This document shows, one piece after another, positions 1 to 11,029 of a DNA stretch of 37,952 nucleotides; positions within the stretch are counted from its first letter, which is position 1, and the number at the start of each line of letters is the position of its first letter. The position numbers and the translations under genes were made by a program. The stretch covers positions 325,908 through 363,859 of the forward strand of contig NW_003151753.1 of assembly GCF_000003605.2 (NCBI RefSeq), in the 5' to 3' direction. The notes beneath the pieces were generated by a model. It was not told where the DNA came from. It searched no databases and saw only the letters and a program-made list of their open reading frames with translations. The stretch comes from Saccoglossus kowalevskii. Taxonomy: Eukaryota > Hemichordata > Enteropneusta > Harrimaniidae.

Positions 1-236
1 CAAGTTTCATATATTCATTATACATATATTCATAATGGCTGATTTTGTTTTAATTAATGCTGTTCTAGAACAATATCTCTCAATACTCATTTGATGATCA
101 GATGCATGTGTCAATCATTTAAATGTTAAACAATCATCATATTCCTGACATGTTTATATTCCAGCTATATTACTATAAACAAAACTTTATATCTTAAATT
201 TGATAACTAATGGGGACTGTGCATGCATGGCTTGTT

Positions 237-405
237 CACTGGGTTTTAATTTTGCTTATTTCGCTGACTGGAAAATGCGCTAAATTAAAACCCAGTGAAT
301 ATGTAAAATTTAGCATAGAACACATTATCTAAATGACGAAACCATGAATTTAAAACCCACTGAATATGCCTGAAATGGTAAATCAGTGAAATTTAAACCC
401 AGTGA
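237..405. repeat. Imperfect inverted-repeat element in a TRRAP intron
   Basis: TCACTGGGTTTTAA at 237-250 is mirrored by TTAAACCCAGTGA at 393-405. Between them the motif TTAAAACCCA(C)TGAATATG recurs at about 283-303 and 352-368. The structure resembles a small non-autonomous DNA transposon. Its interior wording (TTTCGCTGA, CAGTGAATAT, CAGTGAAAATTA) is reminiscent of the ATACTGTAG MITE family elsewhere in the window. It ends about 90 bp before the TRRAP exon at 493. Confidence 0.5.
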
Positions 406-492
406 AAATTAGTCATTTTACAGTATGTCACTAAATTGATGTACCAACATAATGTACTTTTAAATATCTTTTGTATCTCTTCATCATTTCAG

Positions 493-634
493 TGTACTTT
501 ACAACTAGCCTTGCTGGGATTTGCTGAGTTTGTTCTTCATCTGACACGTCTCAATCCAGAGATGTTGCAGATTGGACAGGACAGCGGACAACTCTCTGTC
601 TTCTACTTTCGATTTGATATAGATGACGCTAAAG
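493..634 (+). CDS. TRRAP: TRRAP, coding exon (fourth from last)
   Basis: TRRAP is the very large catalytically dead PI3K-related scaffold that bridges activators to the SAGA and TIP60/NuA4 histone acetyltransferase complexes in the nucleus. This exon follows a clear acceptor (ATCATTTCAG ending at 492) and ends at the donor AAAG|GTAAGA. It is 142 nt, entering in phase 0 and leaving in phase 1. The translation starts CTLQLALLGFAEFVLHL and continues with LNPEMLQI and YFRFDIDDA, which I recognise from the C-lobe end of the PI3K-like domain of animal TRRAP. The rest of the protein (more than 3,500 residues in the family) lies upstream of the window. An AUG at 436 is intronic and in frame by chance, so the reading frame here is set by splicing, not by a start codon. 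The identification rests on recalled family sequence but is supported by all four exons together. Confidence 0.95.
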
Positions 635-1081
635 GTAAGACACTTCACTCTTTATCTATCTATTGATCAGTAATTGCATTTTGCATTTTGTTTTGATTAG
701 GAGTTCAGATTGGCGAGACTATCGTAAATCGGTTCAAAATCTCAAACTTGATAACAAATCAGTCTATATGGATTGTCTATAAGTCATTTTGTTTCTTTAT
801 TTTTTTCTCTTATTAATACTACAGTACTACACTACATAAACCAAAAATTGCTATTATTGGTATGCTGAATCAATAAAATATGCCCTTTTTTGACCATAGA
901 AACACCTATGTCATTTGCATATGTACAGTGAATGCAACTAATAACACAAAAATAGTATTAATTATTCACTGTGTTGTGTGTTATGAAAGATGGGGACAGG
1001 CAAATTTGATGACAGTCATGGAATGTTATGGCAGTAATATTTTCATTACATATGTTTAACATTTTATTTTTGCCTTCCTAG

Positions 1082-1278
1082 GTGATTTAGATGCCAACCG
1101 TCCAGTACCCTTCCGGTTGACACCCAATATTGCTGAGTTTCTGACATCTGTCGGTGTGAGTGGCGTCCTGACTGCGTCCATGATTGCTGTGGCTCGATGC
1201 TTTGTTCAACCAAACTTTAAACTGCAGAGTCTACTTAAAGCGATACTGAGAGATGAAATGATATCATGGGATAAGAAG
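1082..1278 (+). CDS. TRRAP: TRRAP, coding exon (third from last)
   Basis: The acceptor TTCCTAG ends at 1081 and the donor AAG|GTAATG starts at 1279. The exon is 197 nt. Its first two bases complete the glycine codon begun by the last base of the preceding exon, giving GDLDANRPVPFRL, and it leaves in phase 0. The segments RPVPFRLTPNI, GVSG..TASMIAVARCF and QPNFK are hallmark stretches of the end of the TRRAP kinase-like domain. They are nearly invariant between vertebrates and this sequence. The region corresponds to the distal C-lobe, after the place where active PIKKs have their catalytic and activation loops, so the pseudokinase status cannot be judged from this exon. The +4/+5 donor bases (GTAATG) are weaker than consensus, yet the frame and homology make the boundary convincing. 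Confidence 0.96.
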
Positions 1279-3030
1279 GTAATGACCGGACTCTTCTCTG
1301 ACCGAATCATGCTGCTTTTTCGTTTGATGCTTCAGTTGCTGTTTTTTAAAAATTTAAAATAAAAACTTTTTTGTTTCATTAGCAAATCTTAAAATGCCTA
1401 TGCAAAGCAGGAAGTATGCTGTCCCTATAAAAATACAATTACTATGTCTCATTTGCTTAATTTGTTATGCATCACTCCTTCTCCCTGACCTTCGACATGC
1501 GTTGTCATAGTGATTTCATAATCAACCTTTAGAAAGGAGGTTAGCTCGCTCTTATTGACAGACGAGTGGCGTCTTATGTGACAGTGTGTCTTATGAGTTG
1601 AGACTCAGACAGCGGAACAGAGCCATGTGGTCGTTAGTGAAACACTTGACTTGTCAGTGTCTTATTTATATTGCCTGTTGTACCTTGCCCATTTTTATCT
1701 TGTCATTCAAAACATGTTTGTTAAAGTACTCTTAAGAGCTTTCTATCTCTGAATGTTGTTTGCGTACCTGAACTATACGCCCCATTACCTGGCGTTAATT
1801 ACATCACTTCATTGTGAGCGCATCAGGGCTTATCTCCAGCATGTTGATCACGGCAGAACAAATAAAATCACCATGTCTTGATGTAAATATTAGTCCAACT
1901 TTGCGTTAATTGTAGCATGCAACAAGAATCTGAAAGTGAATTTGTTGATGCATTCATTCATAACACATGTGATATTTGACAACTTCCTGTTGTGGTTCAT
2001 CTCGTGTTGAACTTCATCATCTTTAATCCTAGGTACAGTTATTTTATTTGACAGTCTACTGAGACCTTAGTCAATTTAATACTTTCTAAACTTTGATTAT
2101 AAACAAATTACTCCATAAATTGAAACATACATTTGTGAAACCACTCAATTCTGAGCTGTCCATACAGAGTTTACATGTAGAAGCACAGTGTGCTCACGTC
2201 AATGACAGGTGTATCTATGGTCATAATAAGTTATATTTTAATGATCCAGTATACAGTAACTGCAGTATTTGACTTATACGTGCTTCAGATAGAGCTAATA
2301 AGGTCATCATGTATCTGGCTTCCAACTGATTATCACAGCTCGTTTAGACCGACTTTCTAATTAATTTGTGTTTATTATTGAATGGCTTGATGGTTGCATA
2401 GAAGCTTGTAAGCATCTTTAGGATCTATGTTTGCACTAGACTCTTCACACAGTGTGTCTCTAATGAATTATTACATGTGTATCTGAATACATTTTTATTT
2501 ACTTTAATTGTGAAAGTGAAAGGTTACACGTCAACCCAAATAAAACGTACTCGTTTCTTGCTATGATTTCCATGTGACTTACCTTGCATATGTTACATTC
2601 AATGTAACTCAATTTACCATATTGTCAGCCGACACTTTTTTGACCCATTCGTCTTGGCTGTCTGTGGAGAATTTCAGCAAATGTATTAAAATTAAACGTG
2701 TCATGTATTCTTTCAATGCTCACATATTTGGCAGGTGTTATCACAAGACTAAAAAATTACATAATTTTTTGCTTTTCCCTTGTGTGACACCAAATCAAAT
2801 ATTGCCCCCCCCCCCATCTTTTGGAGCTGATTTCTGACCTCTGATGTATAAACCTTTATACTCGTAGATTTGTTTCGCATATAAATTATCTCTCATCAGA
2901 CACTTTGCAAATATTCTGATGATACTCTGTATTATTATGAACGTACTTTATTCGTAACAAGAAGTGGCACTACAGTCAATATAGCATACTATCTACAATG
3001 ACCTTGTTCATTATTTCAATTTAAAACCCA

Positions 3031-3249
3031 AATACTGCAGTATACTTTATTTTCGCTTGGAATTAATTTTCGCTATTTTCGCAGAAGAAATGACTCGGTG
3101 AAAATAAAATCTTGCGAATATACCTTTTTCCCTATATTTTACATTCAACTTGTCAAAAATCAGTCAAAATAAAATCCATACAAAACACCCAAAAAGTCTT
3201 TTCAGCGAAAATTAACTCCACCTAAAATAAAGTATTTAACAGTAGTATT
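3031..3249 (+). mobile_element. MITE, ATACTGTAG family, copy A (in TRRAP intron)
   Basis: It begins AATACTGCAGTATACTTTATTTTCGC and ends with the complementary TAAAATAAAGTATTTAACAGTAGTATT. The interior alternates GAAAATAA and TTATTTTC blocks and contains CACCCAAAAAGTCTTTTCAGCG, shared with copies at 8940-9120 and 22336-22549. It has no coding capacity. The terminal inverted repeats have diverged a little relative to copy B. Confidence 0.8.
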
Positions 3250-3293
3250 TTTTTGAAATGTTGCACATTGCTGTAATAATTCAAACTACCAAT

Positions 3294-3319
3294 CAAAAAA
3301 AAAAACAAAAAAAAAAAAA
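3294..3319 (+). repeat. A-rich low-complexity tract
   Basis: This is a run of A broken by a single C, just after the MITE in the TRRAP intron. It is simple sequence with no further signal. Confidence 0.85.
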
Positions 3320-3417
3320 TGACATTATAGAAGACTCTTTGTCTGGTTATATACAAATTACTTTGTACACTGGGTGAGGTGCAATCACATTGTGCTTTCC
3401 TTTTTTTTTTCTCTCAG

Positions 3418-3526
3418 AAACAAGAAGAGAAACATCCACCTAGAGCACAACCACAGGACATGGATAGCGAATTACTCATAACAACGGTCAAAAAAGCAGT
3501 TCAGGCAATCATGACACGGTTACAGA
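3418..3526 (+). CDS. TRRAP: TRRAP, coding exon (penultimate)
   Basis: A strong pyrimidine tract and CTCTCAG ending at 3417 precede this 109-nt exon. The donor GTGAGT starts at 3527. It enters in phase 0 and leaves with a single base. The first half (KQEEKHPPRAQPQDMDSE) is a poorly conserved linker rich in Q, E and P. The second half (KKAVQAIMTRL) is the highly conserved helix leading into the FATC domain. In TRRAP and its yeast counterpart Tra1 the FATC tail packs against the kinase-like fold. The long introns on either side (2,139 and 2,847 nt) contain a MITE, a minisatellite and a hairpin annotated separately. Confidence 0.95.
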
Positions 3527-4749
3527 GTGAGTACATTCTGTTTGTTGCCATGGCAACTGTTGATAATTTGAATATATTGCTTCTCAGATTTTTGTTGGTG
3601 TATAAAATTTATGGTACCCCGGTAATTGTGTTTTATTTGGGGGCAATTTTGTAAAAAAAAAAAAACCCTGCATGTTTCAGAACTTTTCTTACAGATTTCT
3701 GCAATATGAGAAAAAAAATGTTCATCGTTAGTTTGTATCTATCTATCCATTTGTTGTTTAGTCTGGATTCTCAATAGACAAGGTTGTAACAGTTACACTA
3801 TGTTTATGAATTTGTTGATCCCAAATAAATACACATGGGGTAAAATGCGCGAATTCATTTCTAGCAATCAGCATTCAGTTATAATATGTATACAATTCCA
3901 TTGATTAAAAAATATGATTAGTGCAAAACGGTGTATTAGATTGTTGTAGAGGGCATCACATACATTTTGTACCTCCTCAATTCAGTAAAAATTATGACTT
4001 GCTGTTCATTCTTTCTTTGAATTAAGAAGTAAGACGCATAAATAATTCAAAATATTTTCTTGCTAAAGCATTTCTGCAAATGACTCTTTTCATGTGTCTA
4101 CATTACTACAGACTACATTTGAATTAATAATTTATTTGGTGCTCGATATCATCATTAGCTTTATTCACAAAAATCTCCATTCCTATTAGAATCGATAAAT
4201 GACAGAAAAGATTGCAATTACCATGTTCATCTCTGTCACATTTCTTAATTGCTTCCGTACTTAGGCCTACACTATTGAACTTGAGAGGATACATGTAATG
4301 TCTCAAGCAGGGATTTGTGTTTAATGACATTGACCTTGGTTCAGCTTGACTTTTGTTGTTGCAAAATAGATATCAATAGAAGCGAGTTGTTATGCTTTAC
4401 TAGCTTTTGTCTGCTATTATGACTTTGAAATTTTTCTTATTACTTATTTGGGTAATTGTGCTTCAAGCAAGGGATCTGGGTTTAGTGATTAAGACCAAAA
4501 TAGCATCATTTTTCTCATTGTTTGACTATTATGGGATGTAAAAAGATGCGATATAAAATTGCAATTTTTCAAGAAACAATATTTTGAAATGCTATTGAAA
4601 CACTGCATTTTAAATTTACATTTGTTTCGTTGTGAAAGTATTTCGTAAAATTTTGTTTCAGTTGTATATTAACATTATTATAATTTCAAACAACTAATAT
4701 TCAGTGATTTTCTAGTGTGATGATAATTTTCATTATATTCAATGATAAT

Positions 4750-5520
4750 TCTTCTCCTGTGATGCAATGTATATTTGCTCAGTGACACGCTCAGTAGTGC
4801 CAACCCTGAATTCATCTCCCACAATGCAATACACATATGCTCAGTGACACGCTCAGTAGTGCCAACCCTGAATTTATCTCCCATAATGCAATACACATAC
4901 AAATATGCTCAGTGACACGCTCAGTAGTGCCAACCTTGAATTTATCTCCCACAATGCAATACACATATGCTCAGTAACACGCTCACTTGGGCCAACCCTC
5001 AATTTATCTCCCACAATGCAATACACATATTCTCAGTAGTGCCAACCTTGAATTTATCTCCCACAATGCAATACACATATGCTCAGTGACACGCTCAGTC
5101 GTGCCAACCTTGAATTTATCTCCCACAATGCAATACACATATGCTCAGTAACGCGCTCAGTAGTGCCAACCCTGAATTTATTTCTCACAATGCAATACAC
5201 ATATGCTCAGTAGTGCCAACCTTGAATTTATCTCCCACAATGCAATACACATATGCTCAGTAACACGCTCAGTAGTGCCAACCCTGAATTTATTTCTCAC
5301 AATGCAATACACATATGCTCAGTAGTGCCAACCTTGAATTTATCTCCCACAATACAATACGCATATGCTCAGTGACACGCTCAGTAGTGCCAACTCTGAA
5401 TTTATCTCCCACAATACAATACGCATATGCTCAGTAAAAAACTTGGTAGTGCCAACCTTGAATTTATCTCCCACAATGCAATACACATATGCTTAGTAGT
5501 GCCAACCTTGAATTTGTCCC
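4750..5520 (+). repeat. Minisatellite, about 62-bp unit, 13 copies, in TRRAP intron
   Basis: Thirteen copies of a unit containing GTGCCAACC(C/T)TGAATTTATC, then CCCACAATGCAATACACAT and ATGCTCAGTGACACGCTCAG can be counted by the recurring CCAAC block. Full units are about 62 bp. Several units lack the TCAGTGACACGC segment and are shorter, and one carries a small insertion near 4900. The array sits in the 2.8-kb intron before the last TRRAP exon. Short open frames on both strands across it are products of the repeat. Confidence 0.95.
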
Positions 5521-5768
5521 AAAATGGTACATATGTACTTGGAAATAGCAATCTGTTTGAAAAGGTCTTATTTGTTCAATGTGATACTGCTGGTTTTGAA
5601 GAAAAACCATGGCATTTTGAACAGATTTTAAAATAAATTTTCTTGCATGTTGCCACAAAATGCAACTGAACCTTTATTGCTCAACACAATGTAATACACT
5701 CAAGCTGAAAATCTTGCTTCAGCTTTATCAGCTTACTGTGGCCGTGAATTTGTTTCACACACTTTAAC

Positions 5769-5901
5769 GGCAATATCCTCAGGGAATTGGCTGACCATAC
5801 AGCTGTGTTGCGAGCAATGTTGCTTTCAGGAAGCTAGTAAATTATTAGATTTGGAGGCAATACAGCTGTATGGTCAACCAATTCCCCCAGAGGATATTTC
5901 C
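5769..5901. repeat. Long near-palindrome (hairpin) in TRRAP intron
   Basis: The left arm 5769-5812 (GGCAATATCCTCAGGGAATTGG..., then TGACCATACAGCTGT) is the reverse complement, with a few mismatches, of the right arm 5856-5901 (...ACAGCTGTATGGTCA, then ACCAATTCCCCCAGAGGATATT). A loop of about 43 nt separates them. In the TRRAP pre-mRNA the arms could pair over about 45 bp. It could be a short MITE or a small-RNA precursor. No protein is implied. Confidence 0.8.
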
Positions 5902-6373
5902 AACCAATTGAGAGCCAGCCAATTATCTGATGGTACTGCTGGCAAGGTGCAAATGTTTTATTTTTTAGCAATATCTTCACTTCATGTGTATTTGTATCAT
6001 TCTAATTTCCACTACTATAATTATATACATGAGTAATATGCACAACGAAAATTTGAACTAATTCCCATCAGTATTTCTCATGTAATAGACAACAGATTCT
6101 ATGATGTCATACTTTACCCATAATCCTTTGCTTGAGAATCAAGATGGCTGACTACATAATAATGATATAAAGTCGAATATCTCGAGAATGAAAAGTGATA
6201 TAAAAAAACTGTAAATTGCATTCCCCTACATTTGTGGACCTTTTTCTTCAGTGGTCACTATGTTGCTTAGATTCATGTTTCCTTTAAAGCATGATGAAAA
6301 TATGTTTACATTCAGATATACATGTAAAAATTAAAAGCAAGAATCAATTTTTATTTGATTTTTATTTCTGTAG

Positions 6374-6483
6374 ATCTTGCACAATTTGAAGGCGGTGACA
6401 GTAAAGTTAGTACATTGGTGGCAGCAGCAAATAGTCCTGATAACTTGTGTCGGATGGATCCAGCCTGGCACCCATGGTTGTAG
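6374..6483 (+). CDS. TRRAP: TRRAP, terminal coding exon with FATC tail and stop
   Basis: The acceptor TTTCTGTAG ends at 6373. The first two bases complete an Asn codon, giving NLAQFEGGDSK, then LVAAANS, NLCRMDPAWHPWL and a TAG stop at 6481-6483. This is the FATC domain that ends all PIKK-family proteins. The aromatic-rich terminus DPAWHPWL is characteristic of TRRAP. The four exons sum to 558 nt, or 185 residues plus stop, without a frameshift, so this end of the gene looks intact and functional. The next annotated gene runs in the opposite direction and starts its last exon near 13.3 kb. Confidence 0.97.
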
Positions 6484-6850
6484 TATGGCGTTAAACAACT
6501 TTCGTCACTCAAAATGCTCTGCATATGGTGGATAGATATTTTGCGTGCATGCAAAAATGAATTTTCATCAAATTGGACTGATCAAAACAATGCAGTAGCT
6601 TGTTACATATTTTTTTTAAATATTGTACATATGTGGAAAGCTAAATTTCAGCAATCTGCTTTTATTTGGTTGAAATTAGAATCCACGCCATTCCATAAAC
6701 AGAATATTAAATGTTTTATTTTTCAAATTAAAGTGTGTATCTACAATCATTTAGTAATGTTTATTTTTTTGATAGAGAGACAGATGGCAATGTTTGAAGT
6801 TCATCCACTCGTGCGTGTTGTGATTAAAAGCCAGTGTAACATTATTAGAA

Positions 6851-6856
6851 AATAAA
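6851..6856 (+). promoter_or_regulatory. Candidate proximal poly(A) signal of TRRAP
   Basis: This AATAAA lies 368 nt after the TRRAP stop. A modest GT-containing stretch (GGATTGTGCC, TTTTGTCTCC) follows within 40 nt, so it could serve a short 3'UTR. Confidence 0.35.
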
Positions 6857-7614
6857 TTTTCGTTCAAACTGGATTGTGCCACTTTTGTCTCCATATTTTT
6901 CACAAATAAGCGTTCTATTCAACAATTATTTTGTAGATTTATCCAGATTTCATAGTGTTATATAAAGAATTCAATAGAATCTGCCCAAATAACAATTTTC
7001 ATGCAAACTGAAATGTGCAGTTAAAAATTTCCTATTTATTCTGAAACCATTTTTTGCCAGATAGGCACTGTAGGAAAGTATTCTTTTGTTAAAAACGCAG
7101 TGTGTAACATTTTCTTTCAGCTTAATTTATTTTACTGCCTTATAACATGATTTTTTTCTGAAATGTATTTAAAGTTGACAAGTAAAGATTTGTTAAGGGT
7201 GCAGATTTTCTTTTTTTTGATGTGCAACTTCTCATTTACAACAACCAAGTACTGATATATTACTAAAATGAGTGTTGCGTTTTACAAGCTATTTTTCATG
7301 GTCATTCTGAGAGTTAATATGAACACAGGGTTTGTATATGTTTGCGTTTGAATGCAAAGGAGTATGATTGAACTGGAATTTCCAAAGTATTGCATCACTT
7401 TGTCAGCAGTAGCATTATGTATTAATTTCCAATGTGTTTTATCAAAAAAATGTTCTTATGCTGATGTGATTACCGATGTCATGTTCATATGAAAAAAATG
7501 TAATGGTCTTCAAAAATCAATTAATCGTTGTGATAAAGACCATTTCTACTTTGTACTTTATTTAATTACACAATTAAAATGATAAGAAATCATGTCACAT
7601 GTTCTAGAAATTTG

Positions 7615-7620
7615 AATAAA
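7615..7620 (+). promoter_or_regulatory. Candidate distal poly(A) signal of TRRAP
   Basis: This AATAAA is followed about 25 nt later by a strongly GT-rich block (GTTGGCTGGTTGTTGTTGT), the usual arrangement of a cleavage and polyadenylation site. It would give a 3'UTR of about 1.15 kb. It is a better match than the signal at 6851. Confidence 0.45.
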
Positions 7621-7639
7621 AAAACAAATTCTTTCATAT

Positions 7640-8939
7640 ATACAGTTGGCTGGTTGTTGTTGTAAAATTGACAATTCTAATGTGTAATCACACATGTAGC
7701 AGTACTAAGTGATAATAAGCATGGCGTCAGTCAGTGTGAATAACAATAAAAATATAACATACCTACTGCTATGCATCAAAAATTAGAATGAATGACTTTA
7801 TGCTAGATATGAGAATGACATTCTAATTCAGGGTACTAACTGGTATGTTCAGTTTCTGCTTGGCACCTTTGGTAGAGATGTGCAAGGCAGTGGTACACTC
7901 CTACACACTGTGTACAACAACATTGATTGGCAGATCTCATCGTTCTATAACAGCTCGGCCATAAACCCAATATGCAATTATTGTAAACATTGAATCATAA
8001 TACAAGTATGGGTAATGTAATTGTATTTGCTTTAAAATTAGAAGTACTTTTCACAAACAAGTTTAGTGAATTCAGACCAAATTACAAGATTTGCTTCAAC
8101 TGTTAGTACACTGTTGTACAGCTGAAAATTCATAAAAAGTACATTTCCTGAGCTATTCTGGGCCTGTACAATTAACTGCAAAAAGTTAAAATTAAAAGTT
8201 ATGGTGGTTGATTAACTACTGTATGTATTCAAGCAACACATACTGTTGGCTGGCTTTAGCAGTTAACCGTTAAACTCTGGGAAGGACAATAACAGATAAA
8301 CTGTAAAATATTTATTTGTTTCTTTCACTTAGTGTTGTGTGAATTGTTTGCATAATGAATTTGCTATAAAAATTCTATCCGATTTTTTTCCTGTGCAAAA
8401 TATTTTTTTTCCCCCAATTCTGCCATTAAAACTTTCTAATATTCAACCTCTTATTGACACACTTGCATGGTCATTTCCAACCAATCAGTGAATGGAATTT
8501 TACATTAATGTCAGACACATTCGTTGATCAGCATACCTATACCTGACCTAAAATCGCATACATTCTAGTCTTACCTTTTCACCACTAGTTCCCAGTTTTC
8601 AAATAGTACCGTTTATAGTCTGCACTTTTCTTCCAAAGATTGGGATAAAAATGGCCAAATTTACTCAAATTTTGTCTGTTGGCTAAAAATTAAGGTTCAT
8701 TTCCAGAAATATTGAAAAATATAAAAAAAGTGCATAACAATTTTGGGCAAGAAAGACTGGTGGTGAAAAGGTTAAGGTGATGGAAATTAAAACAAAGACA
8801 CTACTAATACCATTGGATTTTATTAATAAAAATCTGTGGTCGACATTACCACTCACCGTAATGTTGCATCAGTAAAACAAATCAATACAGTCAGATGCAG
8901 GAACAACAAGTCAGCACAACATGGGCTAGTCAAAACAGT
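7640..8939. other. Intergenic DNA, no gene seen
   Basis: AT-rich sequence between the likely TRRAP 3' end and the next repeat. No open frame with splice signals or family resemblance is visible on either strand. Confidence 0.6.
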
Positions 8940-9120
8940 AATACTGTAGAATACTTTATTTTCACTGAAAAAGGCTTTTTGGGCATTTTGTATGGAATTT
9001 ATTTTCACTGATTTTTGATGAGTTTAATGTGAAATATAGGATTTTATTTTCACGGAATCATCCCTTCAGCGAAAATAGCAAAAATAAATTCCAAGCGAAA
9101 ATAAAGTATTCTACAGTATT
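8940..9120 (-). mobile_element. MITE, ATACTGTAG family, copy B with perfect termini
   Basis: The ends AATACTGTAGAATACTTTA and TAAAGTATTCTACAGTATT are exact reverse complements, and the pairing continues through TTTTC for 24 bp in total. The element is 181 bp and inverted relative to copies A and C (its CCTTCAGCGAAAATAGC block is at the right end). A flanking TA on each side (8939-8940 and 9120-9121) could be a TA target-site duplication. It is shorter than the other copies because an internal segment is missing. Confidence 0.9.
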
Positions 9121-11029
9121 ATCCAGTTAATATTTGCTTCTAATGGAATGTTATATAATTAACAATACACATGTCCAAGTATATTACAAACTAACTATAC
9201 ACTTTTTAATTCTTAGAAAACAGTAATCTGGTGTGCAATAATAGTTTCGCAAGATAATACATTTGTTAATTTCTGTACAATGGAATTTCGTCACAGTACA
9301 TTCCCTGAAACAATAAACATCGCATCACTTTGTCAAAAATAAACTTATTTATAAACTATGCATAAACAAACTTGCTCAAAATTGAATTGTTAAAACTGTG
9401 CAGTTACCGCACACCTACATCCAAGTGATTTGGGTAATGTCAAGTTTAAAATATTGTGCGCAACTAATATTTGACACAGGTTTAGAATACTGACAAAACC
9501 TTAAAACTTGAACAAAGTTAGTTTAATAGTGATTGTACCAACAGACAGAAAATGAAGGTTGATGTGATCCTGTACAGCCTGAGCACAAACTTTCTGGTAT
9601 TCTTGCAGAGAGCATTTTTACAAGTTTAATCTATTAATACCTGTATCTACCACCTGAATTTGTATTCAATGCCACTACAGTGGATCATTTAGTAATGATT
9701 GCATACATCATTATCTCAAAACATGACAAGCATATTTAAAATATGATGCTTAATACTTTGTTTAAAGATTCAGCAATAAATATACTGGTTTTACAGTATA
9801 TGCCATTCAGTCACAATACATCTGTAAATGAATTATTTAACTACCTTGGGCTTGCAATGTACAACAAATTAGCATCTAAAATCCCATGATACATTGCAAC
9901 CAGGAAAAATATTCTAAATTTAATGTGACAAAGGGTTATTGTAAACTATTTTAATTGCACGTGTGACAAAGATTAGTGAATATCACAAGTTAGGGGAAAA
10001 AAACAACAAAATTCTATAGCAGTATACATATCATTTGAGATCTTTTTAAAACAACCAACACTCATACAGCTATTATTGAATACTGAAGACAGCAACAGGC
10101 ACTGAATATTATTCTCGTTTTCAACTTTCTGTTTTAATTATTACAGCGAGGGATGGCTAATTGCAACGGGTTTAATTAAAAAACATTCAATACCATCTAA
10201 AGTACATGCAAGTCTCTAAATTAATAATACACATGCATGAGCATAATAAACTTCTGCATATTTTATGTTTCAAGATGGGATTGGATCATTCAAAAAATAG
10301 AACAGCCAATCACATAACTCTACTTGTAACTGTCATTGTCCTGTACTGAATATGATTAGCATAAATTATAATCATAAATTAATGACAATGCAGCATGCAA
10401 TTATGCAATAGTTTTATACAATAGTCTCAATATTATTTTAATTAATATCTGCACTGTTGGTGTAAAATTATATACAAATAATTTGTTGTTCTAAAAACAT
10501 ATAAAATAATGTGAAAGTTCACACTTGGCCTTCAGTTTTACAAACCTCATGAAACTCCATAATAGCTAAACAAGACTGTTTAAATAAGCACACGTATGGA
10601 AGCAAATGTCAGATGATTTTTAGTGGTACAATGTAATTAGATTTAATTAGCATTTATTTTGAGAGATCAAGATATTTGTGGAATTTAGTTTCCAAGAAGT
10701 GTCAATGAAAAGTCTCTGTATTTTCTATACCTTCAGTAACAGTTATATCTATAATGCTAAAATATTAACTGTTTTTTTTTTCTGGTCAAATTTATGTAAT
10801 TTCCCATATTGCTTTATAATTTTGGATGAAAAAAACATACTTCTGGCATTTTTTGTAGAAAATGTGATGACTTTAGTTCTCAAAGTATCTTCTTGGAAAG
10901 ACAAAATGTTCTTGTCTGTCAAGTCAGCAATGTGTGAGACAGTGGCAACCATAATGTGAGCTTATTTTTTGTACTTAAGTAGTTTCGCCAAAATGTTATA
11001 TAATCCCTGTCACATACCCATGCTTTATT
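9121..11029. other. Intergenic DNA, no gene seen
   Basis: AT-rich, with many short AT palindromes. The two overlapping open frames at 10678-10959 (plus) and 10749-10952 (minus) have no initiation, splice or homology support. Confidence 0.6.

Larger units (their letters stand above)
1279..3417 (+). other. TRRAP: TRRAP intron (between second and third exon in the window)
   Basis: This is a 2.1-kb AT-rich intron with GT...AG ends. I see no coding exon inside it. It contains a C-run near 2805-2815, a MITE at 3031-3249 and an A-rich tract at about 3294-3319. The open frame at 2574-2837 has no splice or family support. Confidence 0.8.

Noticed and set aside
436-492. ATG upstream of the TRRAP exon as a gene start
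   Set aside because: The segment is intronic and ends in a pyrimidine-rich CAG acceptor. TRRAP continues upstream, and the 19 extra codons do not resemble the family.
4750-5520. CRISPR-like array
   Set aside because: The units are directly tandem with no unique spacers, the DNA is animal intronic sequence, and there are no associated genes.
4678-5658. Several 64-74-codon open frames on both strands
   Set aside because: They are translations of the 62-bp minisatellite and its edges, with similar repeats on both strands and no splice logic.
6514-6855. 113-codon plus-strand open frame after TRRAP
   Set aside because: It lies in the TRRAP 3'UTR, is AT-biased and rich in F/I/K, and shows no family resemblance.
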